From positions 62,001 to 126,000 of the forward strand of contig NZ_JAHLOF010000004.1 of assembly GCF_018917235.1 (NCBI RefSeq): a stretch of DNA of 64,000 bases, read 5' to 3'. This document shows, piece by piece, positions 54,234-63,342 of this stretch (within the stretch, counting starts at the first letter, position 1; each line of letters begins with the position of its first letter). The notes under the pieces were generated by a model, which was given only the letters and a program-made list of their open reading frames with translations, made no database searches and was not told where the DNA came from. This DNA is from Metaclostridioides mangenotii (lineage in GTDB: Bacteria > Bacillota > Clostridia > Peptostreptococcales > Peptostreptococcaceae). Both the position numbers and the translations under genes were made by a program.

Positions 54234-56984
54234 ATGAGCGATTTGAAAACAGGTTTAGCCGAAGCTGTAAATATAAATGGAATAAAATTTAATGAAGTTA
54301 GAGATGTGACGATTTTAATTTTGATATCGGTAACGGTTATGTTTTTAATAAATGATATTGTAAGATTTGAAATTATGATTCATTGTTTATATGCCACATT
54401 TTTAATTGCAATGGGAATGATTATATTAAACACAAGTCGTTATAAAATGGAAACTTTACAGACATTTTTAGGTATTGTTGCAATAATAATAGGTGGTGTA
54501 GAATGTATATTCTTAATTAAGTATTTAAATTTTAGAGTCTTACCAGAAATGATGTTTGATATTAACATAATAACACTTGCAATTACTGATTTATCTCCTG
54601 CTGTAGCAATATACTTAGGTATTAGACATGTAAAGAATAAAAAAACTGTTACTAGGAGTGTAGTTGAGTTTGTAATTTTTTTAGTAATTATAGTATCAGT
54701 AGTATTGTTTTTTAAATTTATAGATAGCAATAGAAATGGAACGATTCCGTACTATGAGGTTAGGGTTTTTATTAGTTTGACTATGTTATTTTTCTCAATA
54801 TTAGTGCTTAGAAAAATTAAATCGGATAGTATTAGTATATTAGGGGAAGAAAAAATTTGTTATAAGAGAATTGTACAATTATTGTTAATTTCCACAGTGC
54901 CTTCTTTGCTTTACCCTATTATAAATAATTTATATGTAATTGATGTAATAAGTCAAATTACAATCAATCTAACTATGTATTATATTTATAGATATATGAC
55001 TTATATAACAGTAAAAAAGACATATGATCAATTAAATTACACAAATGATCAACTTAAAGAAAAGAATGAAATATTGCAAGAAAAAAATAAAATGCTGATT
55101 TTAGAAAACCAAAAAATAGCTGATTTAAAAAAAGAGCTTCAACAAAAAGAAATAAAACTTCAAACTACATTAGATCTTTCCTGTAATGGGATTATTGTAT
55201 TAAATTTACATAAACAAATATCTTTTGCAAATTCAATTTTTGAAGAGATATTTATTTCCGGAAAACCTAAAGATAGTTTACATGAGTACATAATAAACTA
55301 CAATGACTTGATGGAGAGTTTTAATTATGTATGTAAAGAAAAATTAGACGCAATAAAACATATAGAAACAGTAGATAAAATGACTTTTGAAGTGAAGTTA
55401 TCACCTTTGATAGTTGGATCAAATATACAGGGAGTCTTATGTGTATTTAAAGATAAAACTAAAAAGTTAGAAGCTGAGGAAAAAATATATCAAGCAAATG
55501 AGAGATATGAAAGATTTTTAGAAAGCGTTGGCGATGGTATTGTTGTTGTTCACGACGACAAAATTATTTATACAAATAGAGCTTGTAAAAAGATGTTTAA
55601 GGAAAAAATAGATGAAATAGATTTTTTAGCTTGTTGTAAACGTGGACAGCTTGAAAGAATGTATAGGGTTGGAAAGAATATTATCTATGTAGAGTTTGAC
55701 TATGCTAAATATGCAAAAGATGATAAAGATACCTATATAATAGTTGTTAGAGATGTAACTGATCGTAAAATATCTAAAATAAAACTCGAAGATAGCCAAG
55801 ATTCATATGCTGACTTTATAGATGTACTTCCAGATGGTATTTGTCTTGTAAACAGAAATATGAAGATTGCATATGTAAATAAATCTATGTTAAATATATT
55901 GGATATGGAAACTTCATCTGAGATAGTAGGCAAAAATCTTAAAGAATTTGTAGACAATTCTTTAAAATACGAAGATATAGAGAAATTAGTGAAGAATGTA
56001 AAAAATGATAGCAGTAGTGAAAACCTTATATCTCACGAATTTATTTCACTGAGTGGTGAACGTAAAAATGTTGAACTAAGTATTCTTCCTTTTACGATGA
56101 AAAAAAGTAAGTTAATTATGATTATTGTCAAGGATTTAATACATAAGAGAAATTATGAGCTAGCAGAAGCTGAATTGCTTGAAAGGTTTAAGGCAGATAA
56201 AATTAAGACTGAGTTCTTTGCAAATATGTCTCATGAATTAAAAACTCCACTAAATGTAATTTCTAGCTCTAACCAACTAGTAGACTCTTTTTACAGAAGT
56301 GGAAAAGTTATAGATTACCATAACAATATTAGAGGACATGTAGAGTTAGTAAGACAGAGTTCATATAGACTTCAGAGGCTAATAAACAATATTATAGACT
56401 TAACTAAAATGGAATCTGGTTTTTACAGATTGAAGTTAGCTAGTTATAATGTTGTAGAAGTAGTTGAAGATTTATTCATGAAAATAGAGCCATACTCATC
56501 AAGGAAAGGATTGAGTATAGTATTCGATACTGAGGAAGAAGAGATAAATACATACATTGATAAATTAGAGTTTGAAAGAATTATGCTTAACCTACTCTCA
56601 AATTGTATAAAGTTTACAGATTACGGAGGGACAATTTCTATAAACATATACGTAGTAGAATCTGAGGATGTTGTGGTTAGTGTGAAAGATACAGGGGTTG
56701 GGATACCAAATGACAAGCTAGAGATAATATTTGAAGAGTTTTCACAAGTAGATAAAACACTTTCTAGAAATACTGAGGGAAGTGGAATAGGCCTTTCAAT
56801 AGCGAAAAATCTTATAGAACTACATGGTGGAGATATTAAAGTATTGAGTAACGAGAATGAAGGAACTGAATTCAGGCTAAAAGTACCAATTAAGCCAGTA
56901 ATTTACGATATAGTTAATGAAGATAAAAGAATATATAACTTAGAAGAAAGAATAAAAATTGAGTTTTCTGATATATACTATTAA
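54234..56984 (+). CDS. Membrane-bound multi-PAS sensor histidine kinase, no adjacent response regulator
   Basis: About 916 residues. Seven or so membrane helices fill residues 20-255, then a coiled coil, about three PAS-like domains (roughly 310-410, 425-520, 540-650), and the kinase core: H-box FFANMSHELKTPLNVIS, N-box LNLLSNCIKFTD, G1 VKDTGVGIPN, F-box FEEFSQVD and G2 GSGIGLSIAKNL. ATG 54234 is close to AAGGAG; TTG 54243 has better spacing and may be the real start. No response regulator lies nearby, so it is an orphan kinase that may feed a distant regulator. Confidence 0.88.
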   Translation: MSDLKTGLAEAVNINGIKFNEVRDVTILILISVTVMFLINDIVRFEIMIHCLYATFLIAMGMIILNTSRYKMETLQTFLGIVAIIIGGVECIFLIKYLNFRVLPEMMFDINIITLAITDLSPAVAIYLGIRHVKNKKTVTRSVVEFVIFLVIIVSVVLFFKFIDSNRNGTIPYYEVRVFISLTMLFFSILVLRKIKSDSISILGEEKICYKRIVQLLLISTVPSLLYPIINNLYVIDVISQITINLTMYYIYRYMTYITVKKTYDQLNYTNDQLKEKNEILQEKNKMLILENQKIADLKKELQQKEIKLQTTLDLSCNGIIVLNLHKQISFANSIFEEIFISGKPKDSLHEYIINYNDLMESFNYVCKEKLDAIKHIETVDKMTFEVKLSPLIVGSNIQGVLCVFKDKTKKLEAEEKIYQANERYERFLESVGDGIVVVHDDKIIYTNRACKKMFKEKIDEIDFLACCKRGQLERMYRVGKNIIYVEFDYAKYAKDDKDTYIIVVRDVTDRKISKIKLEDSQDSYADFIDVLPDGICLVNRNMKIAYVNKSMLNILDMETSSEIVGKNLKEFVDNSLKYEDIEKLVKNVKNDSSSENLISHEFISLSGERKNVELSILPFTMKKSKLIMIIVKDLIHKRNYELAEAELLERFKADKIKTEFFANMSHELKTPLNVISSSNQLVDSFYRSGKVIDYHNNIRGHVELVRQSSYRLQRLINNIIDLTKMESGFYRLKLASYNVVEVVEDLFMKIEPYSSRKGLSIVFDTEEEEINTYIDKLEFERIMLNLLSNCIKFTDYGGTISINIYVVESEDVVVSVKDTGVGIPNDKLEIIFEEFSQVDKTLSRNTEGSGIGLSIAKNLIELHGGDIKVLSNENEGTEFRLKVPIKPVIYDIVNEDKRIYNLEERIKIEFSDIYY

Positions 56985-57041
56985 ATCAAAAAAACACCGT
57001 ATAATTAATATACGGTGTTTTTTTGATTTAATAGTATATAT
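56971..57041. terminator. 33-bp perfect inverted repeat covering the end of the kinase gene
   Basis: Arms 56971-57003 and 57009-57041 are perfectly complementary with a 5-base loop (ATTAA). The core AACACCGTATA/TATACGGTGTT with seven T serves as a bidirectional terminator; the left arm includes the last codons and stop of the kinase gene. Confidence 0.85.
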
Positions 57042-57048
57042 TTAAGAA

Positions 57049-58095
57049 TTACTCAATGACTGTATATTCTTTACTGATTAAATTGAATTTACCTTTAGCG
57101 CTGTTAGACAAGTAGATTTTTTTATCTTTAGTTATAAATATTGCGTCTACATCGTCAAGACTATTAACCAATTTAAGTCCTTCATCTACTCCAAGTCCAA
57201 ATACTGAAGTAGAAAGTGCATCGCAGTTAATTGATTTTGAAGAGATAATACTTACTCCGCTAAGTTCATTATCATAAGGATAGCCATCGAATGGACTTAA
57301 TATATGATGATAAAGTTTTCCGTCCTTCTTTATGAATCTTTCATAAATACCAGAAGTTACTACAGATGTATCATGAGCTTTTATATTACCTATAGCTTTT
57401 CCATCTTCTTTATTTGGGTCTTGAATACCGATACTGAATTCCGAACCATCGTTTTTAGTACCAATTACATATATATTTCCGCCTAAATTTACTATAGCTT
57501 TTTCTACATCTTCAGACCTTAGATATTTCGCAATTTCATCAGCTGCATATCCTTTAGCAATTCCGCCTAAGTCTAATTTCATACCAGTTTTATTTAGTTT
57601 TACTGATTTATTGTTGTCATCTAAAAGTATATTTTTATAAGAAACTAACGGAAGTAGTTTATCGATTTCATCTTTAGTGGGGACTTTTGCTTCATTTGTT
57701 CCTATGTCCCAGAGGCTAGATAGAGGACCGATTGTTGGATCGAAATTTCCGTCAGAAATCTTTGCATACTTAACTGCTTCTTTAATTACAAAATAAGTCT
57801 TATCAGAGACTTTTACATATGACTCTCCAGAAGCATTGTTTATCTTATTTACCTCACTTGAAGATATTTTTGTACTCATTTTGTTTTCTATGTCTCTTAA
57901 TATTTTCTCGCATTCGTCTAGGATTACTTCGCTTTTAGATTTTTTTACATTATAAATTTTTACCTCATTGACTGTACCAAGAGCAAAATAGTTTTTTGAG
58001 TACTCAGTAGGCTTATTATAAGCTCTATAAAAAGAAAATAATATAAGTCCTAAAGTCAATAGTATTATAGGGTAGGTGACTTTTTTATTATTCAT
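57049..58095 (-). CDS. apbE: FAD:protein FMN transferase ApbE
   Basis: 348 residues with one N-terminal membrane helix (YPIILLTLGLILFSFYRAY) and no lipobox Cys. Core motifs: FDPTIGPLSSLWDIG, LDLGGIAKGYAADEIA and VNLGGNIYVIG. ApbE attaches FMN to threonine in RnfG and RnfD, outside the membrane; the Rnf operon at the left edge makes this the likely substrate. Single gene, convergent with the kinase. Confidence 0.92.
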   Translation of the reverse strand: MNNKKVTYPIILLTLGLILFSFYRAYNKPTEYSKNYFALGTVNEVKIYNVKKSKSEVILDECEKILRDIENKMSTKISSSEVNKINNASGESYVKVSDKTYFVIKEAVKYAKISDGNFDPTIGPLSSLWDIGTNEAKVPTKDEIDKLLPLVSYKNILLDDNNKSVKLNKTGMKLDLGGIAKGYAADEIAKYLRSEDVEKAIVNLGGNIYVIGTKNDGSEFSIGIQDPNKEDGKAIGNIKAHDTSVVTSGIYERFIKKDGKLYHHILSPFDGYPYDNELSGVSIISSKSINCDALSTSVFGLGVDEGLKLVNSLDDVDAIFITKDKKIYLSNSAKGKFNLISKEYTVIE

Positions 58096-58405
58096 GATAG
58101 TTCTTCCTCCTATGAATTTGTATATTGTTTATTATATCATAGTTATTTGTAGAATTTTATTTGTTGTAATAGAATGCTGAGTTAAATTAAAAAATGAGGA
58201 TTTATTTGTTATATTTTAAATCAAAATTTTGAGTTTTTTAGTCATAAATGATATTATAAAATAGTGAAAAAATAGTATTAAAATATTTTAAAAAGACAAA
58301 ACCTTACAAAAAATAATTAAAATACATTAATAAATTTTCATTGGTATTTTGTATAATTACATATACAATTTTATCAAATAAATAATATATTGGAGGACTG
58401 TTAAT
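58096..58405. promoter_or_regulatory. Divergent region apbE/ung
   Basis: 310 very AT-rich bases, no gene seen. TATAAT at about 58353-58358, directly preceded by TG (TGTATAAT), is a candidate -10 for ung; no clear -35. Confidence 0.4.
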
Positions 58406-59080
58406 ATGGTGAATATAGGAAATGATTGGGATGATTTACTAGCTGCAGAGTTCGAGAAAGAATATTACAAAAACTTGAGAAAGTTTTTAATTAAAGAGTA
58501 TAGCACCCGCGAGATATTCCCAGATATGCATTTTATATTCGAAGCACTAAAGCATACGTCATATAAAGATACAAAAGTTTTAATACTAGGACAGGATCCT
58601 TATCATGGAGATAATCAAGCCCACGGCTTGTCATTTTCAGTGCAGCCAAATGTAAAGACTCCACCATCACTTCTTAATATGTATAAAGAACTTCAGGATG
58701 ATTTAGGTTGTTACATGCCAAATAACGGGTACTTAGTGCCTTGGACGGATCAAGGGGTGTTGCTACTTAATACAGCTCTGACAGTAAGAGCACATGAAGC
58801 AAATTCTCATAACAATAAAGGATGGGAAATTTTCACTGATAAAATAATATCTCTTTTAAGTAATCGTGAAGATCCAGTCATATTTGTACTTTGGGGAGGC
58901 AATGCAAGAAGTAAAGTAAAACTAATAGATAAAAGTAAACATTACATATTAGAGGGGCCTCATCCAAGTCCATTATCAGCATATAGAGGATTTTTTGGAT
59001 GCAAACATTTCTCAAAAATAAACAATATTCTAACCGAACTTGGTAAAGATCCTATAAATTGGCAGATAGAAAATCTGTAG
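58406..59080 (+). CDS. ung: Uracil-DNA glycosylase
   Basis: Removes uracil from DNA. 224 residues; the catalytic Asp is in [18 protein letters not shown] (about residue 66) and the second motif [14 protein letters not shown] is near 189. Standard family 1. ATG 58406 with TGGAGGA upstream. Confidence 0.97.
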   Translation: MVNIGNDWDDLLAAEFEKEYYKNLRKFLIKEYSTREIFPDMHFIFEALKHTSYKDTKVLILGQDPYHGDNQAHGLSFSVQPNVKTPPSLLNMYKELQDDLGCYMPNNGYLVPWTDQGVLLLNTALTVRAHEANSHNNKGWEIFTDKIISLLSNREDPVIFVLWGGNARSKVKLIDKSKHYILEGPHPSPLSAYRGFFGCKHFSKINNILTELGKDPINWQIENL

Positions 59081-59125
59081 CAAATTTTGTAAAAACTACA
59101 AAAGTAACAGTGTTGTAACAAGTCG

Positions 59126-59173
59126 AAAATGTACTCAAATGCTTGCAATAGCTTGGTGGGTACATTTTTTTTC
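59126..59173 (+). terminator. Terminator after ung
   Basis: AAAATGTAC pairs with GTACATTTT, followed by more T; the loop is long. Confidence 0.65.
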
Positions 59174-59180
59174 TTTGAAT

Positions 59181-59209
59181 TTGACAAAATAAAATTTAAA
59201 GGTTACAAT
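59181..59209 (+). promoter_or_regulatory. Promoter of the 3D-domain gene
   Basis: TTGACA (59181-59186), 17 bases, TACAAT (59204-59209). Confidence 0.8.
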
Positions 59210-59294
59210 ATGGTTACAGTAAATTACGAAAGAAAAATATGGAAATTGAGATTAAATATAAATTATATGGGTTTATCAATGGAGGAAATTTTTT

Positions 59295-60137
59295 ATGAGT
59301 TTTAAGAAAATGAGCAATTTGAAAGTCTCTGCTTTAGCAGTTGTACTGTCAGTTGGAATTCTATCAGGATACTCGATGATTAATAAGGAGATAACCTTAG
59401 TAGTAAATGGTGAAGAGACGAAGGTGTCAACATTAAAATCGGATGTAAAAAGTATTCTAGAAGATCAAAAAGTTAAATATGATGATAATGATATAGTAAG
59501 CACAGGATTTAATAAAAAGCTAGCAAGTGGAGACAGAATAGAAGTTATAAACGTTGAAGAAAAAACAGTTAAAGAAAAGAAAGAGATTCCTTTTTTAACA
59601 GAAGTTATTAAAAATGCAAATTCTACATCTGGAAAGACTGAAGTAAAAGAAGAAGGTAAAGCAGGGGAAAATGAAGTAGTATATAAACTAACTTACCATA
59701 ATGGTGATCTAGTAAACAAAGAATATGTTAAGGAAATTGTAAAGACTAAACCAGTAAACAAAGTTGTTAAAGAAGTTGCTGATGTAGATATGCAAGTTGC
59801 TACATCAAGAGGGACTAGTTCAAGAAATTTAGCAACATCTTCATCTAAAACTAGCACTAGTCAAAATGGACAGAGTATGAAAGTTGTTGCTACTGCATAT
59901 TCAGGGCATAGCATAACAGCTACAGGAACAAAACCAAAGTGGGGGACTATAGCGGTAGATCCAAAAGTTATACCTTACGGTACTAAGGTGTATATACCTC
60001 AATTTGATATGGTATTTACTGCAGAAGATTGTGGTAGTGCAATAAAAGGTAACAAGATAGATATATTTATGAACGATTCTAGTACAGTTTATAACTGGGG
60101 TAGAAAAACTATAGATATACGTATACTTGGTAAATAA
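59295..60137 (+). CDS. Secreted DUF348-G5-3D domain protein (Rpf2/YabE-like wall enzyme)
   Basis: 280 residues with an N-terminal export helix (LKVSALAVVLSVGILSGY), a DUF348 ubiquitin-like domain (ITLVVNGEETKVSTL), a G5 domain (about residues 95-155), a Ser/Thr-rich linker and a C-terminal 3D domain: VVATAYSG, GTIAVDPKVIPYGTKVYIP and the Asp motif AEDCGSAIKGNKIDIF, which names the fold. Such proteins are thought to cut peptidoglycan. Promoter directly upstream. Confidence 0.88.
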   Translation: MSFKKMSNLKVSALAVVLSVGILSGYSMINKEITLVVNGEETKVSTLKSDVKSILEDQKVKYDDNDIVSTGFNKKLASGDRIEVINVEEKTVKEKKEIPFLTEVIKNANSTSGKTEVKEEGKAGENEVVYKLTYHNGDLVNKEYVKEIVKTKPVNKVVKEVADVDMQVATSRGTSSRNLATSSSKTSTSQNGQSMKVVATAYSGHSITATGTKPKWGTIAVDPKVIPYGTKVYIPQFDMVFTAEDCGSAIKGNKIDIFMNDSSTVYNWGRKTIDIRILGK

Positions 60138-60182
60138 ATTTAAATATATAAAAATTAAAGTTTTGTAATTAGATATAACTAT

Positions 60183-60245
60183 AATAAATAAAATACCTCA
60201 AAAAAGTAAGAATAAATATTACTTTTTTGGGGTATTTTATTTATT
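60183..60245. terminator. Terminator after the 3D-domain gene
   Basis: ACCTCAAAAAAGTAA and TTACTTTTTTGGGGT (one G-T) pair and extend through AT-rich flanks. Confidence 0.8.
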
Positions 60246-60371
60246 ATAGAGTTAAACTATAAAATATATAGAATTGTATTTATAATTTCTATAAAGATTA
60301 TTGCAAATAATTCAAATTTGTGATATTATTAACTTCGTTGGTAAGAGTTTTATCGAAAAATATCTAAATAT

Positions 60372-60468
60372 GGGGGTGGATGGGTGCCGGTGTGCCCTCT
60401 AGTCTTCAAAACTAGTATGAGGGGTTAGGAGCCTCTTAGGTGGGTTCGACTCCCACGCATTCCCGCCA
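60372..60468 (+). tRNA. selC: tRNA-Sec (selenocysteine), anticodon TCA
   Basis: 97 nt with encoded CCA. Anticodon stem CTAGT/ACTAG encloses CTTCAAA with TCA at 60406-60408. The D-stem has six pairs (GGGTGC/GTGCCC), the long variable arm is 60417-60440, and the T-arm GTGGG-TTCGACT-CCCAC is normal. An 8-position acceptor GGGGGTGG/GCATTCCC has two G-T pairs and a G-G mismatch at its last position. These are tRNA-Sec features; it serves selDAB 6.4 kb upstream. Confidence 0.96.
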
Positions 60469-60470
60469 GT

Positions 60471-60513
60471 AAAACCTCTAAGCGTTAGAAATTCTAATGT
60501 TTAGAGGTTTTTT
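60471..60513 (+). terminator. Terminator of selC
   Basis: AAAACCTCTAA and TTAGAGGTTTT form the outer stem, with TTAGAA/TTCTAA inner pairs, and six T follow. Confidence 0.85.
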
Positions 60514-60647
60514 ATTTATCATTGATACATTTTCGATACCATAAAGTCTAATCTATGAATATGACGATACTTTTAAATCAATTACTTCTATAACAATAAG
60601 TTATGGACGATAGATCAAGTTCAACTAGCAGTAGAATTAAACAAGAT

Positions 60648-60695
60648 AAACACCCTGGTTATATTGTTATTCGACTCTTAACCAGCGGTGTTTTT
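60648..60695 (+). terminator. Terminator-like hairpin 1 of the decayed region
   Basis: AAACACCCTGGTT pairs with AACCAGCGGTGTTT (one mismatch), followed by T. Confidence 0.65.
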
Positions 60696-60894
60696 GTATT
60701 TAAAATTAATAATGCACGATATATGGATAACCAAAACTGTTTCACTCCTATTATTAGGTATTATAAATTATTATAAACTGATACGCATCATCTTAAAAGG
60801 CACCTATTATAGAGGCATAATATTAAGGATGATTAAATATATTATAATGACATTATATTTATTAAAAAAATTAAAAAAGTTATTCTGCAACACC

Positions 60895-60926
60895 AAAAAA
60901 CATCTTTACAAATAAAGATGTTTTTT
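60895..60926. terminator. Terminator-like hairpin 2 of the decayed region
   Basis: AAAAAACATCTTT pairs with AAAGATGTTTTTT around a short AT-rich loop. Confidence 0.7.
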
Positions 60927-61016
60927 GTATTAAAATAAAAATAAATGTATATAATATAAACGGCTTGAGGTAATTCTCATTTTAATTGCGTTTCTCACAA
61001 TATTTATAATTATTAC

Positions 61017-61048
61017 TAAAAGACATCTACAATTGTAGGTGCTTTTTT
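61017..61048 (+). terminator. Terminator-like hairpin 3 of the decayed region
   Basis: AAAAG-A-CATCTACAA pairs with TTGTAGGTG-C-TTTTT (one mismatch). A hydrophobic frame ends inside its stem. Confidence 0.65.
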
Positions 61049-61525
61049 ATTGTAAATTTTGAGGTAGATTAGTCATAAAATCAAAAATTCTATTATCGGT
61101 GAAGAAATAACTATGTAAATTAAAGAAGGAATTGCAATTGCTTTATTTATCGGTTTTTTATCTACTAAATTCCTCCAAAGCAGAAATAGCAAATCTTACA
61201 TTTGGGTTTGTAGTGGATCCGCTACCAATAACTCCAATCTCATTGCGTCAAGCTTCAATTATCTGTTGTTTGTATATCATAGAAAGATTTAAAGATTTAT
61301 TAGTTTATAAATAGGAAATTGTAGGCGTAGTTACTGAAGGGTAACTAATTTTATGCTTAAAATGACCCCTGAATGAATATATTAAATTCATAGGTTATAT
61401 AATAATATCAGATATGTTTCTACGTTGATGTTTTTATATATAGATACTCTTTTTTTATTTTATTATTTTGTTATAATATAATAAGGATTTTTTATAGATA
61501 TACAGCTAATAGGAGAGTGGAATGA

Positions 61526-62236
61526 TTGGATAACAACTTTACAACAAGAACAAGCTTTTTGCTTGGTGACGAAGGTTTAGAAAAATTAAAAACTGCAAAT
61601 ATAATAATATTTGGAGTTGGAGGCGTAGGAAGTTTTGTTGCAGAGGCAACTGCTAGAGCGGGTATAGGCAACATTACTATTGTAGATTTCGATGATGTAG
61701 ATATAACTAACATAAATAGACAGATACCAGCTCTTCACTCTACTGTTGGAAGAGATAAGGTAGATGTAATGGAAGAAAGGATTTTGGATATAAATCCAGA
61801 AATAAATATAAGAAAGTTTAAGGAAAAGTATAATGAAGATACTAGCGACAAATTCTTTGACCAAGAATACGATTATGTGATAGATGCAATTGATATGGTT
61901 TCATCAAAGATACATCTGATAGAAACTTGTAAAAGAAAAGGTATAAAGATAATTAGTAGTATGGGCATGGGCAACAAAGTAGATCCAACAAAGATAGTGG
62001 TAACAGATGTATACAATACATCGACAGATCCTCTTGCGAAGGTTATGCGTAAAGAGCTTAGAGACAGAAAAATTAAAGATTTAAAGGTGGTATACTCTAC
62101 TGAAATTCCAGTAGAGCTTAAAAAGAGAGTAGTAAATGGAAGAAAGTTAACTCCTGGAAGTATTTCGTTTGTTCCTTCTGTTGGGGGACTTACAATTGCT
62201 TCTGTTGTGGTAAATGAAATAGTTGGTGAACAATAA
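61526..62236 (+). CDS. tcdA: tRNA threonylcarbamoyladenosine dehydratase (ThiF/E1-like)
   Basis: 236 residues. The ATP-binding Rossmann motif IIIFGVGGVGSFVAEATARAGIG, DFDDVDITNINRQIPAL and DAIDMVSSKIHLI match TcdA (CsdL), which cyclises t6A to ct6A in ANN-decoding tRNAs. TTG 61526 is the start; the nearby ATG (61522) meets a stop at once. GGAGAG precedes it. ThiF/MoeB-like alternatives are less likely given the NRQIPAL segment and length. Confidence 0.9.
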   Translation: MDNNFTTRTSFLLGDEGLEKLKTANIIIFGVGGVGSFVAEATARAGIGNITIVDFDDVDITNINRQIPALHSTVGRDKVDVMEERILDINPEINIRKFKEKYNEDTSDKFFDQEYDYVIDAIDMVSSKIHLIETCKRKGIKIISSMGMGNKVDPTKIVVTDVYNTSTDPLAKVMRKELRDRKIKDLKVVYSTEIPVELKKRVVNGRKLTPGSISFVPSVGGLTIASVVVNEIVGEQ

Positions 62237-62310
62237 GAGTAAAATTTATTGAAAAAAGTATGGTGAGTCTATATTTAGTCTCATCATACTTTACATACTA
62301 TTTATGTATT

Positions 62311-63144
62311 TTAATCGTGATCATAATTTTTCTTTGTAAAAATTTTGCTACCATCACTATAAAAAATCATATCTCCTACTTTATCGGTTCTTAAGACAAG
62401 AGATCCATTGTTGTGAAGAGTGTTTAAAGTTTCTTTATGTGGATGTCCATATTGGTTTTTGTAGCCACAAGAAATAACAGATATATTAGGACTAACTTCA
62501 GATATAAACTCTGAAGAACTAGATGAGCTACTTCCGTGGTGTGATACTTTTAAAAAGTCGATATCGTCAAAATCGTATGAATTCAGAATTTCAATTTCAT
62601 TTTCTTTTTCTGAATCTCCTGTAAATAAGAACTCATTATCTTTATATTTCATATAAAAGACAATAGAGGAAAGATTGCTTTCATCATAAAGCCTGGATGG
62701 AGATAAAACTTGCACATCAATGTCTTTATCAAAATCTAGTTGGTCGTCTTTGGCCAAGAACTTAATATCTAAATTTTTCTTTTTACAGGAATTTATCAAA
62801 TTTATATATGATTCACTGTCAGAAGTTTTTTCAGTCATGTATATAGAATTTACTTCAAACACATCAATAATATTATCGAGGCCACCAATATGATCGCTGT
62901 CAGGGTGTGTTGCTATTACCTTATCGATGGTTTTAATTCTCTTTCTTCTGAGATAGCTTTTAACTATATTGCCGCTATCTTCGTCACCTCCATCTATTAA
63001 AATATTTTTTTTAGATGGCGTTTGAATAAGGATAGAATCACCTTGTCCGACATCGATAATATGAACTGATAGTAGAGGAGTTTTGTCACAAGCACTTAAA
63101 AGTGTTATTATAATAAGTAATATTGTAATAAGACATCTTTTCAA
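62311..63144 (-). CDS. ComEC/Rec2-like metallo-beta-lactamase lipoprotein
   Basis: About 277 residues from TTG 63144 (MKRCLITILLIIITLLSAC), with GGAG some 11 bases upstream; GTG 63156 would overlap that site. The lipobox LLSAC makes it a surface lipoprotein. Core motifs: IIDVGQGDSILI, THPDSDHIGGLDN, FTGDSEKENE and SHHGS, as in the C-terminal domain of ComEC. A run of seven serines follows HHG. Lacks the membrane pore region of ComEC, so probably a secreted nuclease or hydrolase. Confidence 0.85.
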   Translation of the reverse strand: MKRCLITILLIIITLLSACDKTPLLSVHIIDVGQGDSILIQTPSKKNILIDGGDEDSGNIVKSYLRRKRIKTIDKVIATHPDSDHIGGLDNIIDVFEVNSIYMTEKTSDSESYINLINSCKKKNLDIKFLAKDDQLDFDKDIDVQVLSPSRLYDESNLSSIVFYMKYKDNEFLFTGDSEKENEIEILNSYDFDDIDFLKVSHHGSSSSSSSEFISEVSPNISVISCGYKNQYGHPHKETLNTLHNNGSLVLRTDKVGDMIFYSDGSKIFTKKNYDHD

Positions 63145-63342
63145 TTGATAAACCACTCCATTCTTTGGATGTTTATATGTAAAAAGTATGGGTAATATAT
63201 AATAGAAGTAAATTACCTCATTTGTATTTTTGACATTTGAAGGTATCTTAATACAATATATTAGCTATAAATCTAAATTAAATTATTCGATTTAGATAAA
63301 TAGGTGTTTTAAACAATGCACGTTAAAATGTAGGAGGATTTT

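Larger units (their letters stand above)
60514..61525. other. About 1 kb with no convincing intact gene, apparently decayed DNA
   Basis: No frame has both a good ribosome site and a protein-like sequence. Three terminator-like hairpins occur (60648-60695, 60895-60926, 61017-61048). A minus-strand relic (61280 to 61158) reads EIGVIGSGSTTNPNVRFAIS but has an in-frame TGA and no ribosome site. An AT-rich stretch with TATAAT near 61473 should hold the promoter for the next gene. It looks like a remnant left beside a tRNA gene. Confidence 0.5.

Noticed and set aside
59081..59294. c-di-AMP (ydaO) riboswitch before the 3D-domain wall gene
   Set aside because: Wall hydrolases often have one, but the conserved motifs are absent; only an ung terminator and a plain promoter are present.
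60688..60915. 75-codon frame in the region after selC
   Set aside because: GTG start without ribosome site, very AT-rich Ile/Leu/Lys/Tyr composition, and it runs through a terminator hairpin.
61132..61314. 60-codon plus-strand frame before tcdA
   Set aside because: No ribosome site; the opposite strand gives a more protein-like reading, and both look like relics.
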